Assembly: GCF_000003195.3 (NCBI RefSeq)
Contig: NC_012875.2
Coordinates: 19,254,990 to 19,318,989, forward strand
DNA: 64,000 nt
Direction of reading: 5' to 3'
Source of the DNA: Sorghum bicolor
Lineage: Eukaryota > Streptophyta > Magnoliopsida > Poales > Poaceae
Below the pieces are notes generated by a model that saw only the letters and a program-made list of their open reading frames with translations, searched no databases and was not told where the DNA came from. Position 1 is the stretch's first letter. The number at the start of each line of letters is the position of its first letter. The translations under genes were made by a program, and so were the position numbers. Shown one piece after another: positions 10,979 to 20,910 of the stretch.

Positions 10979-11051
10979 GGATACCGAGGTATCCCTAATT
11001 CTACTGCCGGACACTTGTCCATTTTTCTGCGAGGTTGTCGAGCACTTGCTC
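10979..11051 (-). other. Hairpin array in element B 3' region, with compensatory stem changes
   Basis: GGATAC-CGAG-GTATCC (10979-10994), GGAC-ACTT-GTCC (11009-11020) and GAGC-ACTT-GCTC (11040-11051). Compared with element A, the third stem changed GGGC/GCCC to GAGC/GCTC, a change on both arms. The first stem also changed on both arms and remains fully paired. Confidence 0.65.
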
Positions 11052-11606
11052 CTTTTTATTTCCTCGAAATATCTCTATTTTTGCATAGCCCATGCCTCTA
11101 ATGCAATAATACTTCGGAAGAGTGAATCTTTCTGAATAAATGTCTTGATCTTAGGAGCATGATAAATCTCTCAACAAGGGTCTAACTCATTTTGAACAAA
11201 CTCAATACAGAGTGGATAGCTTTTATAATTATAATTAATATCTTCAGTTTTTATTATGCATATAAATCTCTGAGGATGGTAGCTAGAATTTTGAAGATTT
11301 TGAAATAAATTCTCCAAGCAACAATGATATCAAGAATAAGAAACTCATACTCTACCATCTCACATTCCATACTGTCTTAAGTAACGCAGGGTTTTTAAAA
11401 TGATTTTCAATAATAGTTGCAAGTTTTTAGGAAATATCATAGAGTGAGATTAATCATGATTAGAAACATTTTAATCTTTTTAATTTATCATGTCAGAAAC
11501 AGTATTCTGCATAATCAAGATATGTGTATGTGTAAAGTAAAGTGTGCAGAGTGTGTACCTGAATCGTGGAGTGGTGTAGTCAGAGTGTGTTTGGCATGTT
11601 GAGGGA

Positions 11607-11620
11607 TCTCCCCCATACTT
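11607..11620 (-). promoter_or_regulatory. Second polypurine tract of element B
   Basis: Minus-strand AAGTATGGGGGAGA lies about 200 bp after the stop of the extra ORF and 1.1 kb before the 3' LTR. It resembles this element's own terminal PPT (AGTATGGGGG), so the two tracts appear to have co-evolved. Confidence 0.5.
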
Positions 11621-11819
11621 GTTTTCTGCTTTCTTGCACAAAAATAAAGTAGAGACACACAAAACATAATAATAATAATAATACTCTTTATTAACTTTGA
11701 GGCATTTATTACAAAAGACTAGTAGTAAACTGATAGCAAACTGATGATAATAGTAAACCTAAACCGAATTTAAAAATGGATAACTAAGATGCATTTCCTC
11801 AAGGTCTAATCTAGATAAC

Positions 11820-12449
11820 TTAGCGGCGCTCTAATTCCTGAATCTTCTTGTTGGCACTGGCAAGATCCTGCCTAAGGCCTAGTATAATGGTGTTGTGGTT
11901 AGAGAGCTGTCTAGTGAGGGAATTAATCGAGGACTGGAGGTCTATGATAACTCTGTCTAGTCTGCGAACGTCCTCATCAATATCCATTATAGTCTTGTGA
12001 CGCTTGGGAGGTGTCTCAAAAGCATTGAGAGCATGCTTCGGGGCTGCCTTTGGAGGGATGAAACGGACTTTGGCTGCTCTAATCCCTTCGAAGTAAGGCC
12101 TTTCCTCCTCCGTAGTGTAGCGAATACTGCTGATCTCGCCGCTCCGATTGGTCTTGACTCCAACGACCCTCTCATTGGGTCTAGGTGGAAGGATCCTTGT
12201 GCCGGTTGGCACCTTGATGGTGGTCTTCATCTTGGATGATGATCCCTTGAGGAGTAGGGGTTGTGGTGGTGCGGTGAGAACTGGTTGAGCATGATAGGAT
12301 TGGGCGGAGCTGCGTTGGCGTAATGGCATGGCTTCTAGCTGTCGCTCTGTGTTAGCTGGGACGAGAGCACGGGCATCGGGGTCTTCCACAGGCTCCATGT
12401 TGAGGTTGAAGGGGACGACTTCCCAATCATCGTGGTACTTCTCAGCCAT
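11820..12449 (-). CDS. Extra ORF of element B, 209 aa, coiled-coil protein
   Basis: An intact leftward ORF downstream of integrase and before the 3' LTR, where Athila elements carry an env-like or other extra ORF. The start is MAEKYHDDWEVV in the good plant context CCAATGGCT. The N-terminal 75 residues are Pro/Gln/Arg rich. The middle is basic (about residues 80-155: KVPTGTRILPPRPNERVVG and PPKRHKTIMD). The last 50 residues have heptad-like L/I spacing ending in SANKKIQELERR, suggesting a coiled coil. No signal peptide or membrane segment is visible, so it is not an obvious envelope protein. It is the only sizeable retrotransposon ORF here without a break and has a TATA box about 90 bp upstream. 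Function unknown; nucleic-acid binding or oligomerisation is plausible. Confidence 0.7.
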   Translation of the reverse strand: MAEKYHDDWEVVPFNLNMEPVEDPDARALVPANTERQLEAMPLRQRSSAQSYHAQPVLTAPPQPLLLKGSSSKMKTTIKVPTGTRILPPRPNERVVGVKTNRSGEISSIRYTTEEERPYFEGIRAAKVRFIPPKAAPKHALNAFETPPKRHKTIMDIDEDVRRLDRVIIDLQSSINSLTRQLSNHNTIILGLRQDLASANKKIQELERR

Positions 12450-12529
12450 TGGAGCAGCAAGGAACTAATCAAGCTCTAATTGAAGAAGAGAAGGCTTGGT
12501 GGTTTGGTGTTTGAAAACTGAGGTCAGGG

Positions 12530-12717
12530 GTCTGTTTATATAGGGGTCAAAAAGTGCCTCTATGGGTTGTTCGGGTTGCTCCCGTCGATGTGCGTGCGAA
12601 ATTTTCCATCTGAGGGATTATTCAGATTACCATAAGTGCATTTTCCATAACAGAGAAAATCGGGACCGAGGGGGAACAGGAGCTGGGCGCCCGCCCACCT
12701 GATCTGGGCGTCCGCCC
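12530..12717 (-). promoter_or_regulatory. Putative internal promoter of the extra ORF (TATA plus GC boxes)
   Basis: Read leftward, a TATA box CTATATAAACAGACCCC lies at 12528-12543, about 90 bp before the ATG at 12449. Two GC boxes lie upstream at 12685-12696 (gggcgcccgccc) and 12706-12717 (gggcgtccgccc), with starts 21 bp apart. The LTR promoters of this family have the same parts: CTATATAAGCAGACCCC and two near-identical GC boxes also 21 bp apart, about 120 bp upstream. The module is thus likely a U3-derived or convergent promoter. Confidence 0.5.
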
Positions 12718-12826
12718 TCTCTCTGGTCCCTCTGTGGGCCCACTTTCTCGAGCGTGTTTCTAGATGCAAAACTATTTAGAAAAATATATATATGACCCAA
12801 AAACATCAGACTAAAAAGGTCGGGCT

Positions 12827-14143
12827 CTAATTCTCCATGGGAAGGTAAAAATGGACTATGCCTATTTCTTCTAATTCTTTATTGGGCTCTAAAAATAATT
12901 TAAGACGTTGACCATTTACCTTGAATAACGTACCTTCGTCATTTTGAAGTGTGATAGCTCCGTGGGATGATGAATTAATTACCTTGAATGGTCCTTCCCA
13001 TTTTCTCCGGAGTTTTCCATGCCCGAAAAGCATCACCCTGGAATTAAAAAGTAATACCTTATCTCCGGGTGTGAACTCCTTCTTCTTGATTCTCTTGTCA
13101 TGCCACCTTTTGACTCTTTCTTTGTAGATCTTTGAATTGTGATATGCTTTCTCTCGCCATTCTTCCAATTCTGATAGTTGCATTCTTCTATAATCTCCAG
13201 CAACATCTAGGTCCATATTCCATCTCTTTATGGCCCAGTGTGCTTTGAACTCTATTTCAACAGGTAGATGACAAGTCTTCCCGTACACCAATTGGTATGG
13301 AGACATTCCAATTGGGGTCTTGTATGCTGTCCGACATGCCCAGAGTGCATCGGGTAACTTGTCTTTCCACGCCGTTCCCATTTCATTTACTGTCTTCTGA
13401 AGAATATTCTTGATTTGTTTGTTGGAAGTCTCTGTTTGGCCACTTGTCTGAGGATGATAGGGGGTAGCGACGTTGTGACGGATTCCATGTTTTGATAGAT
13501 ATTGCTTGAAGCGTTTGTCGATGAAGTGTGCTCCTCCATCACTTATCACTACTCTTGGGACTCCAAATCTTGGAAATATAATTTCTTCAAACATCCTCTT
13601 TGAACTGATGTTGTCGGCATGCTTGCAAGGTAATGCCTCTACCCACTTGGATACGTAGTCAACTGCCACCAAGATGTACTCACACTTCTTTGATGGAGGA
13701 AATGGACCCATATAGTCTATTCCCCAGACATCAAAGAGCTCAATCTGAAGGTTGTTAGTGAGTGGCATTGCATCCCTTGTATTTATGTTTCCGTGCCTTT
13801 GACATGGCCCACATCTTTTGATATATTGCTTCGTGTCTTCATACATTGTAGGCCAGTAGAATCCATACTACCAGATTTTTGAATGTGTCTGGAATGCTCC
13901 ATAGTGACCTCCATATGGTGATGAATGACATCTGTCGATGATCTTCCATCCTTCCTCAGTGGTCACACATCTCCTGAGTAAGCCATCAGAGCATACTCGG
14001 AAGAGGTATGGCTCATCCCATATATGCGAACGACTTTCTTGAATAAGCTTCTTCTTGTTTGCTCCTGGTGGTACATACCCTGAAACCATAAAATTAACAA
14101 TATCTGCATACCAGGGGTCAGACCTGTTAATCCCGTAGAGCAT
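12827..14143 (-). pseudogene. Element B integrase
   Basis: Leftward. The zinc-binding HHCC module lies in the upstream part (CHSSPYGGHYGAFQTHSKIW, then CGPCQRHG). The catalytic triad is visible: D in [10 protein letters not shown] in [10 protein letters not shown] and E in [11 protein letters not shown]. The C-terminal GPF-type module (KWEGPFKV) and the stop are at the left end. One in-frame TAG at 13868-13870 separates the zinc finger from the core; the frame is otherwise open for 339 codons. A frameshift near 14170 separates it from RNase H. It would insert element cDNA into the genome if intact. Length and motifs fit Ty3/gypsy integrases of the Athila lineage. Confidence 0.88.
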
Positions 14144-14169
14144 GTCGTCCTGGAGTGAATCATTGATGG

Positions 14170-14490
14170 GGTTTCCTCTGGACTCTTAAAATACATTCTA
14201 GACAAGTGATCAGCAACAGAATTTTCTACTCCCTTTTTATCTTTTATTTCTAAGTCAAATTCTTGGAGTAATAAGATCCATCTAATCAGGCGAGGTTTAG
14301 CATCTTTTTTAGTGAGCAAATATTTTAGTGCAGCATGATCAGTGTAAACAATTATTTTAGCTCCAACTAAATAAGATCTAAATTTATCAATGGCAAAGAC
14401 AACAGCCAGAAGCTCTTTTTCAGTGGTTGCATAGTTAAGTTGAGCTCCTGTCAAAGTTTTACTGGCATAAGCAATTGTATGATGCTTTTA
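14170..14490 (-). pseudogene. Element B RNase H
   Basis: Leftward RNase H of the Ty3/gypsy type: [16 protein letters not shown], then [22 protein letters not shown] (quoted in parts) and the VADHLSRM exit motif. It is joined to RT through a small indel near 14480-14490 that changes frame, and leaves frame again near 14170. The domain itself is otherwise complete. It would degrade the RNA strand of the RNA:DNA hybrid during reverse transcription. Confidence 0.85.
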
Positions 14491-15729
14491 TTTTTAGTTT
14501 GTCCTAATACTGATCCCACAGCATAATCACTGGCATCACACATAATTTCAAAAGGCAACGACCAATCAGGGGGTTGAATGATTGGTGCAGAGATGAGTGC
14601 TTTCTTTAATAAATTGAAAGATGTTAGACATGTATCATCAAATTCGAAAGGAGCATCCTTGGCTAGCAAAAGAGTAAGTGGTCTAGCAATAAATGAAAAA
14701 TCTGTTATGAATGTACGATAAAAACCAGCATGGCCAAGAAAGCTTCGAATTCCTCTTATATTCGCAGGTGGAGGTAGTTGTTCAATTACTTCAATTTTAG
14801 CTTTGTCTACCTCAATACGTCTTTCAGACACTAGGTGTCCCAGCACTATTCCTTCCCTAACCATAAAATGACATTTTTCCCAATTATGGACTAAGTGCTT
14901 TTCTTCACATCTTTGCAAAACCTTGTCTAAGTTTTCAAGACAACTATCAAAAGTTTTTCCATAAATAGAGAAATCATCCATGAAAACTTCCATAATCTCT
15001 TCAATCATATCAGAAAATATAGACATCATGCATCTTTGAAAAGAAGCTGGTGCATTACATAACCCAAAAGACATTCTACGGTAAGCATAAGTTCCATATG
15101 GGCATGTAAAAGTGGTTTTGCTTTGATCATCGGGATGGATCGGGATTTGGTGATACCCTGAATATCCATCTAAGAAACATAAGAACGAATGGTTTGTTAA
15201 CCGCTCTAGCATCTCATCTATAAAAGGTAAAGGAAAGTGATCCTTTCTAGTGGCTTTGTTTAATTTTCTATAGTCTATGCACATCCGCCATCCTGTGACG
15301 GTGCGTTGCGGAATTAGCTCGTTCTTTTCATTCATAATAACAGTCGTGCCTCCCTTTTTAGGCACAACTTGAACTGGGCGTACCCACTCACTATGCGGCA
15401 CAGGATATATAATCCCTGCATGCAGCAACTTTATAACTTCCTTTTTAACTACATCTCTCATAGTGTTATTAAGTCTACGTTGGGGTTCTCGAGAAGGTGA
15501 AACAGAAGGATCTATTGGAATACGATGGGTACAAATCATAGGACTGATTCCTTTAAGATCTTGGAGTGAGTAGCCGAAAACTGAGTGATGTTTCTCAAGA
15601 ATGGTCATTAATCGCAGAGTTTGCTCCTGAGTGAGTTTATCGCTAATGATCACAGGGAACTCTGGATTATTGTTTAGGAAAGCATAGATAAGACCGGGTG
15701 GTAAAGTTTTAAGCTCTATGGGGGTCTAG
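14451..15729 (-). pseudogene. Element B reverse transcriptase
   Basis: Leftward, about 420 open codons. Ordered motifs are MCIDYRKLNKATRKDHFPLP, FLDGYSGYHQIPI, TFTCPYGTYAYRRMSFGLCN and the catalytic EVFMDDFSIYG, followed by HLVSERRIEVDKAKIEVIEQ and FLGHAGFYRTFI. FMDD in place of YIDD is usual for Athila-type elements. The open frame begins right after the gag-PR stop and is offset by one base from it, at a C run near 15722. This suggests a single-base loss rather than programmed frameshifting. The domain itself has no internal stop. Confidence 0.9.
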
Positions 15730-17212
15730 GTGTTTCTGCAAACTCATCTAAGGGTTCAGGTTCAGAAGGTTCGGCTTCTTCTTCTATGAAGAAAGGAGTT
15801 TCGTCTTCTAAGTCTGATTCTTCTAAAAGCTCTAGGGATGCAGCCTTTACCTCCTCCATAGGATCAGGCAAAAGATATGATTCGGCCTTATTATTCAAGG
15901 AGTGTGAAATTGTTATTGGGAATTTGAAAGCTTTTCCGAAAGAAATGTGTAGCTTTCCAGTATGACCTTCATAAAGGAGTCTTCTAAAAGGTTGTCCTAT
16001 CAACAGGTCGAAGTCCCATGTATCAAAGATGTAGAAGTTCAAATGAACCATGGAGCCTTCTACCGTAAGAGGTAGGACATTAATAATTCCAAGATTGGGG
16101 ACTAATCGTCCTGAAGATTCCTTTATGACCATTGTTGTGGGGGTTAAGACAAGATTTTTAAATAGTTTAAGTGCAAAAGATTCAGACATGATGTTGATCC
16201 CCACAACAGGATTATAGAGAGCATTAAATAGATCTGAATTATAAGCACAACGTATAGTTATAGAGGGTGTGTCCAAACGGATCACATCAGAGGAAAGCTC
16301 TGATTCCTCCAACCATTCGCTACTCATGACTGAGATAAGCTCTCTCAATTGATATTCACTTGGCAAATAAATGCTAAACTGGCCATTTTGGGGTTTGTCA
16401 ATAGAATGGTAGTTTGAAATAAAATCGGCAAAAAGATCGGATTCTATATCTAGCATGAAGTCCGGTGGTGGAATTTCTTCCTCTTGTGGCTCAGAACTTG
16501 GGATAGCTAAAGTAGATGAAGAATTTGGCAGAGTGTCTACTTCGGCTTCGTAGGTTTCATCATGAAGGGTATTATCCATCTCAGCTTCTAGGATTCTATC
16601 TAGGATCACTCTAGCTTCATCAGTAGGGATGCGAAAGAAAGAACCTCTAGACATTGTGTGTAGCATTTGTTTGTGATTTTTCTGAAGACCTCAAAAAAAG
16701 TGAAATAAAAGAACAAGGTCTTCAAGATTAAAGTTTGGACCAGATTCTAAAAGATCAGAAAAACGTTTCCAGGATTTTCCCAAAGTTTCATTATCTTTTT
16801 GTTTAAAAGATAGGACTTCGAGTCTAAGGTCGGCTATACGGTCGAGGGAATAGAAATCTAGACAAAAGTTGGCTCGTAAAACTCCCCATTCACCTCGTTG
16901 TAGACTTACCTTCTGATTGTACCATTGTCTAGCTACTCCCCTTAAGGAAAAAGGAAAAAGCTTCCAACGTAAAGTTTTATCAGAAATGTCTTCAATGCGA
17001 AGACAATCACATGTTTGCTCAAAACCTCTAATATGAAGGTAAGGGTTTTCGTCTTCCTTTCCCGAAAAAGATAGGTTTTGAATCATGGCAATCAACCTAG
17101 AACTTAACTTATACTGGGATGTTTGGATAGGCTGTGATGATTCCCATTGTAAAAGGTCAGTTACTGAAGGGATTGCAGATTCATGGATCGATTTAGAATT
17201 TAGGTTTTCCAT
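15716..17212 (-). pseudogene. Element B gag and protease region
   Basis: Leftward from the ATG at 17210-17212 (MENLNSKSIHES). The gag core is recognisable (YLHIRGFEQTCDCLRI, WYNQKVSLQRGEWG, ETLGKSWKRFSDLL). A TGA at 16691-16693 interrupts the frame, which continues in phase to 15716. The second part is acidic and Pro-rich, then protease-like (FDLLIGQPFRRLLYEGHTGK). The canonical D-S/T-G triad of the protease is not obvious, so the protease assignment rests on position. Gag would form the virus-like particle and bind element RNA. Confidence 0.8.
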
Positions 17213-17320
17213 AAGGTAAGAGTAAAGAAAATAAATACAGAATATAAAAGATAAGAAAAGATAAAAGTATAGATACAAGCTAGTAGTGAGACTCAAGGTT
17301 ATCTCAGCAAACCGTCCTTC

Positions 17321-17338
17321 TCCCCGGCAACGGCGCCA
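17321..17338 (-). promoter_or_regulatory. Element B primer binding site (tRNA-Asp type)
   Basis: Minus-strand TGGCGCCGTTGCCGGGGA is complementary to the 3' end of plant tRNA-Asp including CCA. It lies 8 bp inside the 5' LTR edge at 17347, as in Athila elements. Confidence 0.88.
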
Positions 17339-17346
17339 GAAATGCT

Positions 17347-18577
17347 TGTTGATATTTGAGAACGCAATAAGGAATTGATCCGCAAGCGCACGGATATCGA
17401 TGAGCACTTCACCCAGGAAATTATCCAGAGTATCGTATTTATTTTTTTACCACTAGGAGAAAGAGTGCATCTGACTAACCGGTCTATTACTACTAACCCT
17501 TTAGGCAACAAAGAATGTTCTCGATGTGAGTGATAAATAGAGAAGACTGCAACTGTAGTCTCCTTCTAACCTTGGCAAGGATGATCTACTGTTCTATCAG
17601 GGAGGCTAATGGAATCTAGACACCACAAAGGATGTTCAACCCGCACCTATAAACCCTATCCTTCCTGCTAACGAGATATGGTCTGCAAAGGTAACTCGGA
17701 AATGTCACGTTCCTCACTACTACCACGGTCTAGCTAGTCAGGGAATATCTATGAGTACCCCAGCCTAAACACCACGTTTACGCCAACAATGATTACTCTA
17801 AACTCTACACGAAGAGATTAAAGTAAACTCATAAACCAAAAGAACAATAAAACAAGAACTTACTAGAATTTAGAAGTCGAAATACTGAAGAATCCTAGGA
17901 GCAAGCCTCGGGTTAGGAGAACTTGATCCCGCAGATACAAGCTCGGAGTAGACACCGACAGGCCGGCCTTCCTCCGATCTACACCTCCACTCTATCTCTC
18001 TCAATCTAGTAGAAACTAGAAGATCTATTTCTACTTACATTTGTTGCTAAGCCTAAAAAGAAATATTATTTAGAGAAGAGGTTTTCCTTCGAGGGCACCC
18101 CTCAATCTCTATGATAACTTCTTGTCTTCTCTAGGGGCCAGGGGGGTCTCCTTATATAGTCCTCCTCCTCTATGCATTTTTGGGTCGGTAGGCGAGGTGG
18201 TACTACGTTATCTTTGATCCATTAGGTCGGTGGAACATCGTGTGCGAAGAGAGTCCCGAACGGAGTACAGGAGGGGGCGGGCGCCCAGGTCCTCAGGGCG
18301 GGCGCCCTGGGCCTGGCCCCTTTCGGCCTCTGCTTTCTTCCCATGGCTTCTGGAGTCTTCTAGATGGTAGAAAATTGTGCGGTGCGTTGATATCTCTATG
18401 TAATCCTGACATGTGGGCCTTTCTTCCTTATTTCCTGATAACCCCTTGCAGAAATAGATAAACAACAAAACTCATGGAATTCTGTCAAATCAAACCCTAA
18501 TTCTAGGTGTTGGTTGCTTATTGGTCCTTTCTCTTGTTTATTTGATAATTAAAATTGATACTTAAGAACCGTCAACA
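17347..18577 (-). repeat. Element B 5' LTR (right)
   Basis: 1231 bp, TGTTGATATT to CCGTCAACA on plus. It retains the leftward TATA box (18151-18159) and GC boxes that the partner LTR has lost. It is followed on the right by the aagtg target duplication. Confidence 0.92.
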
Positions 18578-19850
18578 AAGTGCATGGGCCCTGTTGGTGG
18601 AAAACACCAACAGAACCAAAAGTGTATTTGTTCTTCTCTAACCTTAAGCATAGTGAGCAAGACAAAGTTGATAGGATCATGAGTGTAGGATTTGAAACAT
18701 TTGTCAGATCATATGGCTCAACCTAATGGAAAGATAATCTATCTATATTTATGTTTTGTTTTCTTTATATCTTCCCAAAGATGGAATGTGCAACATTTTA
18801 GCTTATATGATTAGGAGTGTGGGATCACGAAGGTAGTACTAAGAACAAAGATTAAAGGACTAAACATGTTGAATTAATTGGGTTGGTTAATTTGGAGCTA
18901 CAAATCATACATGTTTATCTCTTTTATTCATGTGTATGCCAGAACCAAGGAGAAACCTATAAAAGTGATAGTCAAGTACCATAAGGTGTTACCTTACTTG
19001 AAGAGTGATGGTACCATCTCACCTTGTGGAAGCTTCCCATTCGTAATGGGTGTGTATCTTGTTTATGTACTTTGTCTCCTTCCATGGATCATCTCTCTAT
19101 GATGAATGAGCTATGTCTTCCTTGTACAAGTCGTTAAATTTCATGTGTCTCCTTTATCTCCAATGTGAGTTTGTATCTCAGGACTTCCCAGGTTGATATT
19201 GAAAGATTTCCTGTAGGGGTTAGTCCGACAAAATATACCAATGCCTACTCAAGCAGTTTTTAGTTCAGTAACAAAACTAGACTCCATGTCTAATCACATT
19301 AAGAAAGGCTGTTTAACTTAAGCACCATGCTTAATTTAAAAGCCAATAGAAGTATGTGCAGTACTTCCAAACTAACACTTACTAGGATAAACAAAGGTAG
19401 CGTGATGGCATTTATAGAGATCTACTCAAGTGGAGATGAAGTAGTGTGATTAGTATTTAACAAATTGAGCATGTCTCAAAGGTAAGGACAACCAACATAG
19501 CAATATGGCAAAGGATGTTTTTATGTGAAGCACTCCCCCAAGCTTGAATTTTGCAAAATTCAAGATTGGATGAATTTAATATGATGATTGGTTATGCATA
19601 CCTTGCGCTTGTCATTCCTTGGATCTTCTTGCTCCAATCCTAGAAAGGTTAGTGACACGAATACCCAAAGAAATATTTCTACAATTATCTTTATATGCTC
19701 AGTACACAAGGCAGTGTTGCAAATAATTAGAAGTTCATGTTACGATCTGATAAGTGCTTGTTTTAGGACACTAAGCTTGTCCTTGGGAAACCATCAAGTT
19801 ATGTTGGCGAAGTGGTTTCCCCTCCGACACTGACCTATATCAAGATCAAC
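18578..19850. other. Element A internal sequence right of element B, no clear gene
   Basis: Mostly AT-rich sequence without a credible ORF. A third polypurine-like motif (minus strand AAGCTTGGGGGAGTG) lies at about 19530-19545, in the gag-side half of A where none is expected, hinting that A is a mosaic. Confidence 0.5.
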
Positions 19851-20791
19851 TCAACAAGATCTGCAATATTTATTATAGACATATGCATCGACAACCACCC
19901 TTTTAAAGTTTTTATAAATAGAAAGGAAGAGGGGGTTGGAGATCTCAAATGTGGTGATGTTGGAGAGACCAAAAGATTGGGAAGATGTTGCATATGAGCA
20001 TGGAGTAAACGAAGTGGCTATGAAATAAATTCCATGCTCATTAATGTTATCTTTGTCTCCAATCTCCAAGGATGATTTTTCATGAATGCTTAAAATTCCT
20101 CTAGAATTATCTCTCAAGTTTGTTTTATCTATCTATTCAATGGTGATAGCACATGGATTTTTAATGCCCTCTAGCCATTGATGTTGCTCTTCTCGATCCT
20201 CCTTGTGGTCTTGGTGACTCTTATGCATGGAATGTCTAGAGAGATTCATAGGATTATCGGGAGGTTCAAGAGAAAGAGCGTAGTAGAAATTATTAAGCTC
20301 AAGGATGGGTTGGATAGCCGAATCATGGGATTGGAATGTTTGGAAATTGGCTATTGAAACTTCCTTTCCTTGCCTGGGAGATGATTCCTTCTCTATCTCT
20401 AAGAATTTTTTATGAAGACTAGTACAAGACGGATGTCCACGAATGAAGACATACCTTGCTTTACTAACAGATAAAGAAAGAAAAACTCTACCAAAGGGTA
20501 TATGATTAAGACCATGTGAAAATATCGAGAAAAAACATGGTCTTGTAGGGCTAGGTTTAAACCATAATTTATAGAAAGATTAACAGATTCCCTAGGTGTA
20601 GCTAAAAGTGCATTATCTTCTTGATTAAAAGATAGGACCTCAGCTATAGAAAAGGGTTGGTTTTGACCTACTGCAATCAACTCCGGACACAGATCATAAT
20701 TAGGGACAGGACTTGTTGACTCCCATGGTCTATGGCTGGTCTCCGAAGGTGCAAAGAATTTAATAATAGGTATGGAATTTGAGTTATCCAT
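19851..20791 (-). pseudogene. Element A gag remnant with core deleted
   Basis: Leftward from the ATG at 20789-20791 (MDNSNSIPIIKFFAPSETS). The first 40 residues match the start of B gag in layout (SHRPWESTSPVPNYD, then LIAVGQNQPFS). The frame jumps directly to EVLSFNQEDNALLA, so about 75-80 residues present in B (the conserved gag core with the WYNQ motif) are missing. Further left are degenerate coding pieces: a frame at about 20400-20130 and another at 20117-19851 (EHGIYFIATSF, FKRVVVDAYVYNKYC). Such a product could not make a normal capsid. Confidence 0.6.
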
Positions 20792-20884
20792 AAAGATAAA
20801 AATAAAAAGATAAAAGAATAAATGTATAAAAGTATAGTACAAGATAATAGCAAGACTCAAAGTTATCTCAGCAAACCGTCTTTC

Positions 20885-20902
20885 TCCCCGGCAATGGCGC
20901 TA
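20885..20902 (-). promoter_or_regulatory. Element A primer binding site
   Basis: Minus-strand TAGCGCCATTGCCGGGGA lies 8 bp from the 5' LTR edge. It differs from the tRNA-Asp complement of element B at two positions, both consistent with C-to-T type changes. Confidence 0.8.
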
Positions 20903-20910
20903 GAAATGCT

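Larger units (their letters stand above)
10521..11819. other. Element B 3' noncoding region
   Basis: No credible gene between the extra ORF stop and the PPT. It contains the hairpin array (10979-11051), the second polypurine tract (11607-11620) and an (AAT)n run near 11668-11683. Confidence 0.6.
9481..18577 (-). mobile_element. Element B: full-length Athila-like LTR retrotransposon, 9.1 kb
   Basis: Bounded by LTRs 9481-10501 and 17347-18577 and by the 5-bp target duplication aagtg (9476-9480 and 18578-18582). Leftward gene order is PBS, gag, PR, RT, RNase H, IN, extra ORF, second PPT, hairpins, PPT, 3' LTR. The PBS matches tRNA-Asp, and FMDD is the RT signature; both fit the Athila lineage. 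The two LTRs differ by roughly 3 percent over the first 480 bases by eye, mostly transitions, so the insertion is not very recent. Stops and frameshifts in gag-pol make it non-autonomous now. Confidence 0.92.
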
